This document shows positions 40,862 to 40,959 of a stretch of DNA of 40,959 bases, piece after piece. Under the pieces are notes generated by a model. It worked only from the letters and a program-made list of their open reading frames with translations, did no database searches and had not been told where the DNA came from. A program made the translations under genes and the position numbers. The DNA is from an uncultured Bacteroidales bacterium (GTDB lineage: Bacteria; Bacteroidota; Bacteroidia; Bacteroidales; UBA932), in assembly GCA_934726455.1 (NCBI GenBank), contig CAKVDS010000017.1, forward strand, positions 1-40,959, in the 5' to 3' direction. The number at the start of each line of letters is the position of its first letter. The first letter of the stretch is position 1.

Positions 40862-40959
40862 GGCAAAAGTTTTCCGCCATTCCTGTGTTTTCCTGATTTA
40901 GGTTGACTCGGTTTTGTCTTTTATAACTGATTTTAGTTGACTTTTCGTCGTTATCCCTG

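Overview
The window reads as a chromosomal segment of a fairly GC-rich member of the Bacteroidales (Bacteroidota). The evidence is a SusC/SusD pair, many lipoproteins with Sec/SPII signals, and promoters of the Bacteroidota type (TTTG, about 19-20 bp, TAnnTTTG). Several of these promoters match both boxes. I cannot name the species. No tRNA, rRNA, CRISPR array or complete insertion sequence was seen.

Layout. 1-3.0 kb: a two-gene minus-strand unit (GH35-like beta-galactosidase lipoprotein, then a secreted CBM9-like/PKD protein). 3.1-3.65 kb: rubrerythrin on the plus strand. 3.8-11.5 kb: a tightly packed minus-strand cluster in transcription order nucleotidyltransferase, HPr-kinase-like protein, S24/S26 peptidase, PqqD-like protein, ABC exporter, Ntn amide hydrolase lipoprotein, large lipoprotein. 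This is a RiPP-like tailoring/export set without lasso-cyclase, B2-protease or radical-SAM genes. 11.56-13.42 kb: an AAA ATPase/DUF4143 gene between two 124-bp direct repeats. 13.4-14.6 kb: a fimbrillin-like lipoprotein preceded by a tiny peptide gene with a YxxPxVxxxG motif, out of frame by one base in a C7 tract. 15-17 kb: a two-domain esterase. 17.2-18.9 kb: a SulP anion transporter. 19.4-21.4 kb: a second module of YxxP peptide plus LRR lipoprotein, the latter out of frame by one base in a G9 tract just after its lipobox. 22.3-35.4 kb: a polysaccharide utilization locus transcribed leftward (SusC, SusD, GH51-like arabinofuranosidase, two beta-helix proteins, GH2), which suggests an arabinose- and galactose-containing plant glycan. 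36.1-37.1 kb: an Rpn/PDDEXK_2 nuclease. 37.2-40.6 kb: a DUF5107/TPR protein.

Two things stand out. First, the YxxP peptides share a leader-like YxxPxV motif and an acidic-[IV]-x-W C-terminus. One of them lies directly upstream of the PqqD/kinase/nucleotidyltransferase/peptidase/exporter cluster once the ATPase island is discounted. I infer a possible RiPP-like system coupled to surface lipoproteins whose expression may switch at homopolymer tracts. Second, a 32-bp sequence (30/32 identical) lies at exactly the same distance upstream of the -7 boxes of susC and of the DUF5107/TPR gene, which points to one regulator for both.

The intergenic DNA is dense with structured repeats. There is a hairpin superfamily with 10-nt arms and 16-nt loops (11 copies, in places spaced exactly 84 bp), a second hairpin family with a conserved 16-nt loop and changing arms, arrays of the palindrome GTGCGCAC with spacing 20-19-31-19-20, and arrays of GTAC boxes with spacing 22/28. 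The last two occur as composite islands in opposite orientation on either side of the polysaccharide utilization locus.
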